Shown piece after piece: positions 58,691 to 64,000 of a stretch of 64,000 nt of DNA. The stretch is from Bradyrhizobium vignae (GTDB lineage Bacteria > Pseudomonadota > Alphaproteobacteria > Rhizobiales > Xanthobacteraceae): the NCBI RefSeq assembly GCF_004114425.1, contig NZ_RDQF01000041.1, positions 1-64,000 of the forward strand, in the 5' to 3' direction. Position 1 is the first letter of the stretch, and every line of letters starts with the position of its first letter. The position numbers and the translations under genes were made by a program. The notes under the pieces were generated by a model, which did not search any database, had not been told where the DNA came from, and saw only the letters and a list, made by a program, of their open reading frames with translations.

Positions 58691-58913
58691 CGAACCCGCA
58701 TCTCCTAACATGACAAGAGCACCCGGACGAGACTTCTATTGAGTACAGCCCAGACCCTGACGCGTGAAATGGAGACGGGCAGTGACACCATGTCGGATGA
58801 TCGGGGTACTCGGATTGGAAAGCATGAAAAAGAAGGCGCGTCGCCCCTCGCAGCTCACGCCTACTGATCCCCCTCGGATTTGACCAACATAGAAACGTCA
58901 GACTCTCAGCCGC

Positions 58914-59789
58914 TCACTCGTAGTATACGAAGAAGCGAGCCTCGATACTCTCACGAGGCTTTGCATTGGGATACGCTCGACGATTATCGAACGCCGAATG
59001 AACTGTCTTCGGATTGCAATCCTCCGCGGAATCATAGGCCTTAAACAGAATAAGCTCGCCCGCATTCATTTCCGGAAAGTAGTACCAGCGCTGAGCGGGG
59101 TTGAAGTGCACCATGCCGAGCTTAAGGGCGGTGCCGTCAAATACGTTGTCCACCACCTTTATATCCGCATCGTGAACGGAGGTGCCATCGCAGATCGCTA
59201 AGGGGAAATCCTGCGGGGGCAGCGAGAGCGCATGCCAAGATTGAACAATCATCAACCGCGAATAGGATCGAAGCGGAATCCCCTGTGATTGACTCGCAAT
59301 CGCGGCAGCCACAGGGCCGAGGATGGGCGCGTAGTCTATATGAGCCCATACAATTGGCTCCTTTACTCTGGGAATAGAGCTACCGCCGGCAGAACGAAAA
59401 ATGACGGCTTGTCGGCGGGGCACCACCCATGACGCACTGAAGTACTTCTTGATGAACGGAACCATCTCTTCCAGGTACCGGTCGTACATAATCTCCGGAT
59501 CACCCTCGGTTGCACTGGATATCTTGTGCTGAATTAAAGTGAAGCCTTCCCGATCAAGGGATAATTCGTTCAGGATCGGACGCGCGTTTCGAATGGTGAC
59601 ATCGTAGCTGAGCATAGGTGGCGGGTGGGGTATGTGACCAAACAGCGCGTTTGGAAATGACCCTAACAAAGACACCTCGGGACCTTCTTCGTCGGACGTG
59701 CGCCGAACAAAATTAATTCGGCCTTGCACGCACTCCAAGTGAGCTCGGCTTGCTTCTGCTGACGGTAAGGCACGCTCCGGATTTCCCAT
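58914..59789 (-). CDS. CmcJ/NvfI-family oxidoreductase (probable 2-oxoglutarate/Fe(II) type)
   Basis: The 291-residue protein resembles CmcJ-like proteins: FGHIPHPPPMLSYDVTIRNAR near residue 50, DPEIMYDRYLEEMVPFIKKYF, the VWAHIDYAPILG segment with an HxD pair (H and D of a possible iron site), and the C-terminal VHSAFDNRRAYPNAKPRESIEARFFVYYE, which supplies a distal His and Arg. In this family members hydroxylate or rearrange secondary metabolites. Its function here is unknown; it stands divergently from the flavin monooxygenase gene about 1 kb away. Confidence 0.75.
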   Translation of the reverse strand: MGNPERALPSAEASRAHLECVQGRINFVRRTSDEEGPEVSLLGSFPNALFGHIPHPPPMLSYDVTIRNARPILNELSLDREGFTLIQHKISSATEGDPEIMYDRYLEEMVPFIKKYFSASWVVPRRQAVIFRSAGGSSIPRVKEPIVWAHIDYAPILGPVAAAIASQSQGIPLRSYSRLMIVQSWHALSLPPQDFPLAICDGTSVHDADIKVVDNVFDGTALKLGMVHFNPAQRWYYFPEMNAGELILFKAYDSAEDCNPKTVHSAFDNRRAYPNAKPRESIEARFFVYYE

Positions 59790-60185
59790 GGCTGGTTGTC
59801 TCCATTATTAGGACGCCGAAAACGCGGTTTATCGCGGCGCTTCAGTCGCGAACTGCGTCTTCCCTGAAGAATACAGCAGAAGGGCAGAGAGTCTGCCTAC
59901 CAATTCTCGGAGCACGCGCAAGATAACCCTCGCTTTACATAGTCACTCAGCATTAACCTAGGAATTCGCGAGTTCGGAGACGCCGGCGCCTCCAATCGCC
60001 CCTTGTTTCATGGGCAACTGCCCACGTTGTTTGCTGAGCGAGATGGAATGCGATGTCAAGGCAGTCGCCATCGCAGCTCAGCCATTTCTTACCCCCAGCA
60101 TCCCCATGAGACTCGCGCGGCAACTCACAATACAGTGGTCTGAGTACAGGTTGGCAGGTGCTGCGTGATGTATAATTTCCGCAAC
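59790..60185. other. Intergenic stretch, no gene recognised
   Basis: Region between divergent units; no frames with motifs. Confidence 0.4.
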
Positions 60186-60188
60186 TAC

Positions 60189-60203
60189 CAATGCTAATGA
60201 TTG
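60189..60203. promoter_or_regulatory. Second copy of the pepM-type dyad
   Basis: CAATG-N5-GATTG with flanking AACTAC and ATTGATC matches the site upstream of pepM at 2029. It lies 91 bases before a pepM-like ATG at 60280. Confidence 0.5.
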
Positions 60204-60279
60204 ATCTGGATACCAGACGCATGTCTACCTACGCTCGATGAGCGAGGGGCGGTCCAACATAACCTGTAAGGAGTTTAGC

Positions 60280-60590
60280 ATGCAACATCACCCACAATCA
60301 GTTGGCCCCAATGGTCTTAGTCGATGCGATGACTCGTCACCTGCAGAGATAATCCTGGCAAATATGTCCCGACCGACATCCCTCACCCTCCCAGATATCT
60401 TCTTTTCCATGGACCCGCACCATGGGTGCTTGCGCAATCGCCGAGCGCGCCAGCTGAATAGCGGCTAAGCATCTTCGAAAATGCGTTCCCTGCCACGCAC
60501 CTCCGTCCCTCGAGCGGGCGCCTTTTGTGCTTAGCGATCGTGAACTAGCAGAGCAGGTCTGCCTTACATGGACTGACATCGTTCCAGCGA
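60280..60590 (+). pseudogene. Decayed 5' end of a second pepM-like gene
   Basis: AAGGAG precedes ATG 60280. The first codons (MQHHPQSVGP) resemble the pepM start (MQHQPQAVRP), followed by SPAEI where pepM has SPVEM, then FSMDPHHG against FLMEAHDG. Beyond that the frame breaks, and near 60568 TWTDIV corresponds to pepM SWTQIV. The catalytic region is missing, so this is a remnant. Confidence 0.6.
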
Positions 60591-60753
60591 CTTTCGGTCC
60601 GATTTGGGTGCCTGCATTCTGCGACAGTCCTTCTCTTGGACTTTCGATAGAAGACGAGATTCCGTGACGCGTCGCTGTGTTCCTGGGCGCCTAATGAATA
60701 CAACACCTGCTAGCTAAATGCGATGCGAGAATAGTCAACAAAGGAGAGATGAC

Positions 60754-62112
60754 ATGCAACGCAATAATGAAATGAAGCTTGGAGTGTTCCTCTGGGCTGC
60801 GGGATATCACGAAGGCGCATGGCGCGATCCGAGCGCGCCAGCAAACTGCGGAGTTGATATCGGCCACTATGCTCATCTGGCAGCCCTTGCCGAACGAGCG
60901 GCATTTCACTTGATATTTCTCGCCGATAACCCAAGCGTATCTGAATTGGACGATGCGCACATAGCTCGTTCAAGCCGCAACGATGGCTTCGAGCCAATCA
61001 CGCTGTTGTCGGCGCTTTCATCGAGAACACAAAGTATCGGCCTTGTCGGGACCGCGACAACGACCTACAATCAGCCTTATCATCTTGCACGCATGTTCGC
61101 CTCGCTCGACCACCTATCGATGGGCCGAGCCGGCTGGAACATTGTCACCTCCGGGTTCAGGCGCGAAGCCGCAAACTTTGGCGAAGAGGATCTTCCAGAT
61201 CATGAGGCGCGCTACGCTCGCGCGAGAGAATTCGTCGAAGTCGTGAAGGGTCTTTGGGACTCATGGGAAGATGACGCCTTCATTCGCGACAAACGAAGTG
61301 GCATTTTCGCTGACACCGCGAAACTGCATTTACTTAACCACCGAGGGGACTACCTATCGGTCAGAGGCCCGCTGAACATCGCAAGGCCGCCGCAAGGATA
61401 TCCCGTATTGGTTCAAGCTGGCGCATCCGATACCGGAATTGAGTTCGCTGCAGAATTCGGCGAGGTCGTGTTCACTGCTGCACCTTACTTGGAGCACGGT
61501 CAAAAATATTACACAACTCTCAAAGGGAAAGCGCGCACGCTCGGGCGTGAAGACCATCAGTTGCTAGTCATGCCGGGCTTAATCCCAATCGTTGGGAGGA
61601 CTAAGCAAGAAGCATCTGAGAAGCTCGAAAGGCTACATTCGTATGAGCACATCGACGTACAGATAGGAATGGCCGAACGTGGGTTGGGGTCTGTGGCTGA
61701 GCTGCGTTCATTAAACCTCGACTCATTGGTCCCCGAGACTTTACCGCAGTCAAATTTCATACAGAGCCGTCAGAAAGTATACCTCGACGTGGCGGCACGC
61801 CAAAAGTTCACCTGGAGACAGCTGATCCGCTTCATATCGGATACCAAAGGACATCTCATGGTCGTTGGAACGCCGGACGAAATCGCCAACGCCATGGTGG
61901 AAACATTTGATCGACATGCGGCTGACGGGTTCAACGTTATCCCGGCGACCCTTCCCGGCGGATTCAAGGACTTTGTTGATCTCGTCGTTCCCGAATTGCG
62001 AAGACGAGGCAAATTCAGATCCGCATATTCCGGACAAACACTACGAGAGAACCTTGGTCTTAAGAGGCCAGCAAATCGGTTCGCGCAGGTAGGTGTAAGC
62101 AGTCGTTCGTGA
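60754..62112 (+). CDS. FMN-dependent two-component monooxygenase (NtaA/SnaA/DszA type)
   Basis: This luciferase-fold enzyme of 452 residues uses FMNH2 from a separate reductase. Seen are MKLGVFLWAAGYHEGAWRDP, AERAAFHLIFLADNPS, EPITLLSALSSRTQSIGLVGTATTTYNQPYHLAR, AGWNIVTSGFRREAANFGE and YPVLVQAGASDTGIEFAAEF, all typical of NtaA, SnaA and DszA members. The start is ATG 60754 after AAAGGAGAGATGAC; the frame extends to 60718 without a ribosome site. The family attacks nitrilotriacetate, sulfur heterocycles and secondary metabolites. No reductase gene is near, and the substrate is unknown. Confidence 0.9.
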   Translation: MQRNNEMKLGVFLWAAGYHEGAWRDPSAPANCGVDIGHYAHLAALAERAAFHLIFLADNPSVSELDDAHIARSSRNDGFEPITLLSALSSRTQSIGLVGTATTTYNQPYHLARMFASLDHLSMGRAGWNIVTSGFRREAANFGEEDLPDHEARYARAREFVEVVKGLWDSWEDDAFIRDKRSGIFADTAKLHLLNHRGDYLSVRGPLNIARPPQGYPVLVQAGASDTGIEFAAEFGEVVFTAAPYLEHGQKYYTTLKGKARTLGREDHQLLVMPGLIPIVGRTKQEASEKLERLHSYEHIDVQIGMAERGLGSVAELRSLNLDSLVPETLPQSNFIQSRQKVYLDVAARQKFTWRQLIRFISDTKGHLMVVGTPDEIANAMVETFDRHAADGFNVIPATLPGGFKDFVDLVVPELRRRGKFRSAYSGQTLRENLGLKRPANRFAQVGVSSRS

Positions 62113-62289
62113 AAAAAGATCCCATGCTGGCGTAGGCTATCGACGACGTTTGAACTTTGCGAGCGCCACCCCTAGCGCCACATTTGAGGCAGGTGGTATC
62201 AGCCTCGAGCGATTGGCCTAGGTGTGTAGTCCCGGAGTGCGGAAGACTCAGTCAATCTGATCCGCCTTCCGGGAGGTATTATGACGGAC

Positions 62290-62640
62290 GGGTACTCCAT
62301 GGCCGCCACTACCACCCATGGCATCCGAACTGCGATACAGCCGTCGAAGGCTCCGCTCAAAGACTTAGCCGGAGCGATAGGGTCTCGACCAAAAGACCGT
62401 CGCTAAATGGCGCAGCGCAGCTTTATCCATGATGCCGATGGGACCGAAGGCCGCGCGGTCGATCGTGCTCTCTCCTGACGAGAAGGCCACAAGGTGGTGG
62501 CGGCTCCCTTCCTGCGGCATTCATTGTTGCCGCTGGATACCTGCCTCTAGGCCTTGCAGGTCACCATTCCGCCGCTTGCCGCGCCATGGCATCAGTTTCG
62601 CCGAGGGTTCGGATGATGGCATGCAAGAGTGCTGCGAGCT
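62290..62640 (+). mobile_element. IS481-family transposase remnant
   Basis: Plus-strand frames show KTVAKWRSAAQ-like and PMGPKAARSIVLSPDEKAT sequence (the HTH region of IS481 integrases: KTVAKWRKR...PMGPKxxRSTVLSPEEE), then in another frame the counterpart of LPLDDxLYALQ, and RLPRHGIS. No integrase core is left. Confidence 0.65.
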
Positions 62641-63073
62641 ATCGCAGGAACAGGCCGAAGTTGTAGCGGCCGCGGCGATGACAGGGCTGATGCGGTCGCC
62701 GAGGCGTCCTCGCGCCGGATGGAAGCCGTGATAGGGCGAACCCGACTGGAGAATCCGGCCCATGAACCGATGCGAGCGGTTCGATGGGGCACTTTATGTG
62801 TTCCGGGCCAAAATAGCCGACAGAATTTAGATCGTCTCGTACCGCGAACGTGTGGGGATTGTCTCAAGGAGATGGTCTCTAACTCAAGCGGGAAGGGCGA
62901 ATGTCGGACAACAATTAATCCCTAGAGCTTCACAAGGTGTATGCTTGTGACAATCGGGAGCAATGGCTTGGATGTACCTTCCGGTGCGGACGCTCTCAGT
63001 CGAGATTGCGCATTTTGATCCGCAACGGCACGGCTGTGAGGCAGACAGCGTTACATATCAAGTTGCTGGGGAA
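62641..63073. other. Intergenic stretch, no gene recognised
   Basis: Short frames without motifs between IS remnants. Confidence 0.4.
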
Positions 63074-63077
63074 CTAG
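63074..63077. repeat. CTAG target duplication, left
   Basis: CTAG directly before the left end of the IS5-type element, repeated at 63913-63916. Confidence 0.75.
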
Positions 63078-63086
63078 GGTTCAGAC

Positions 63087-63377
63087 TCAATTGATCCAAT
63101 AGGCGACGATGGCGGCGAGGTGTACGGCAGCCAAGAAGTTCCTGGCAAGTTTGTCGTAGCGAGTTGCGACACGCCTGAAATCCTTGAGCCGGCAGAAACA
63201 GCGCTCGATAACATTGCGCCCTTTGTAGGCGCGTTTGCTGAAAGTGTGGAGGGTCACCCTGTTGGATTTGTTTGGAATGACGGGCTTTGCGCCGCGATTG
63301 GCGATTTCGGCGCGAAAGCCGTCGCCATCGTAGCCTTTGTCCCCAATGAGGGCAGACATGGGCGGCGCGAGTTTCAA
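63087..63377 (-). CDS. IS427-group transposase, second frame (orfB)
   Basis: Residues MSALIGDKGYDGDGFRAEI supply a catalytic Asp of the DDE set, and RAYKGRNVIERCFCRLKDFRRVATRYDK supplies the conserved Y-x2-R-x3-E-x6-K signature of IS5-type transposases. It must be joined to the first frame by a frameshift near 63440. Confidence 0.85.
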   Translation of the reverse strand: MKLAPPMSALIGDKGYDGDGFRAEIANRGAKPVIPNKSNRVTLHTFSKRAYKGRNVIERCFCRLKDFRRVATRYDKLARNFLAAVHLAAIVAYWIN

Positions 63378-63454
63378 AAGGGACGGCCCTGCGGCAATAT
63401 CTGCGTCTTGTCCCGGAGTGAGATGAAATGCGCAAGGTCTGCAATCAGGGTCGC

Positions 63455-63847
63455 TCAGCGCGTGGATTTTCGTGGTCCGCCCACCGCGCGAGCGTCCGAT
63501 CGCCTGTTCATGCTCCCCCCTTTTCCACCGCTCGCCGAGCGATGCGCCTTGATCGAGGTGGAGTCGATGGACAAGGTCACGCCATCCTTGCCGCAGCGGG
63601 CGAGCGCTTCAAAGATCGCCTGCCAATGTCCGCGCTTAGCCCAGCGATTGAAACGATTGTAGATCGTCGTGTAAGGACCATAGTCGGGCGGGCAATCGCG
63701 CCAGCGTGCGCCGCACTGAAGCATGTGAATGATACCGCTGATGATGCGTCGATCGTCATCGCGCGCCGGGCCGGTCTGGTTCGTTGGCAGATGCGGCTCG
63801 ATCTGAGCCCACTGCTTGTCGTTCAGCCAGAACAGCCCTTTGCGCAC
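63455..63847 (-). CDS. IS427-group transposase, first frame (orfA)
   Basis: The 130-residue frame starts MRKGLFWLNDKQWAQIEPHLP, has DDRRIISGIIHMLQCGARWRDCP, WAKRGHWQAIFEAL and the first catalytic Asp in TLSIDSTSIKAHR. This is the classic N-terminal half of IS427-type transposases. Confidence 0.9.
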   Translation of the reverse strand: MRKGLFWLNDKQWAQIEPHLPTNQTGPARDDDRRIISGIIHMLQCGARWRDCPPDYGPYTTIYNRFNRWAKRGHWQAIFEALARCGKDGVTLSIDSTSIKAHRSASGGKGGSMNRRSDARAVGGPRKSTR

Positions 63848-64000
63848 CGAAGTCCCCCATCCCGAATCAACTTGGTGCGAAGGAATCAGAGATCGCTAAT
63901 TAGGTACAGACCCTAGTCTAGGATTGCAGGAAACTTTGGGCTGCTTGCTGTTCTGATTTTCTTCCACCCAAATACTTCATGAGCGTCAATGCGCGGCACG

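Larger units (their letters stand above)
63078..63912 (-). mobile_element. IS5-family (IS427-group) insertion sequence, near complete
   Basis: An 835-bp element with imperfect ends GGTTCAGACTCAATTG (left) and, from the right on the minus strand, GGTCTGTACCTAATTAG. CTAG flanks both sides. Its two overlapping minus-strand frames form one transposase by programmed frameshift, as in the IS427 group. Confidence 0.85.

Overview
The window looks like accessory DNA from a rhizobial symbiosis island or plasmid, most like Bradyrhizobium or Mesorhizobium. The grounds are family recognition only: a solute-binding protein, two permeases and an ATPase arranged like the y4tO-y4tS set I recall from pNGR234a, an ectoine-hydrolase-type peptidase, carnitine dehydrogenase fused to thioesterase, a LuxR-type remnant, and a heavy load of insertion sequences, a group II intron and pseudogenes. 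No housekeeping, tRNA or rRNA gene was seen. Gene density is low and many genes are broken, which is typical of such islands.

Region 1 (about 1.3-15 kb) is a decaying phosphonate-type cluster. On the plus strand are pepM (PEP mutase) and a PntC-like cytidylyltransferase, followed by a broken phosphatase-superfamily gene and a broken peptide ABC transporter. On the minus strand are a SelA-like protein that lacks its PLP lysine, an MFS exporter split by a group II intron, a frameshifted CDP-alcohol phosphatidyltransferase, a formyltransferase and an asparagine-synthetase fragment. PepM, a CTP:phosphonate cytidylyltransferase and a CDP-alcohol transferase together point to a phosphonate head group being activated with CTP and moved to a lipid or other alcohol.

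Region 2 (16-34.6 kb) holds a reductase (SDR) and a beta-keto acid cleavage enzyme (BKACE), a small methyltransferase, an AhpD-like protein, a second SDR, a GNAT-like protein, an IS66 element with a perfect 8-bp target duplication inserted next to a diaminobutyrate-type aminotransferase, IS3 remnants, and an ectoine-hydrolase-like protein.

Region 3 (34.7-50.4 kb) is a CoA and carnitine block: a tandem CaiB-type CoA transferase, an alpha-oxoamine synthase, a tautomerase, a MaoC hydratase, an acyl-CoA ligase, a crotonase, and two copies of the carnitine dehydrogenase-thioesterase fusion. With the BKACE of region 2 these could carry L-carnitine through 3-dehydrocarnitine and betainyl-CoA to glycine betaine. 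The two fusion copies carry complementary active-site lesions, so only the pair together appears to keep both activities.

Region 4 (50.8-64 kb) holds an intact oligopeptide-type ABC operon with a Tat-type signal on the binding protein, a polysaccharide deacetylase, a CmcJ-like oxygenase, a two-component flavin monooxygenase, and IS630, IS481 and IS427-group (IS5) elements.

Several genes have decayed second copies elsewhere in the window: a pepM leader with its upstream dyad, the 3' half of the oxoamine synthase fused to a MaoC start, and the end of the deacetylase. This suggests that a multi-gene segment was duplicated and then lost piecemeal.
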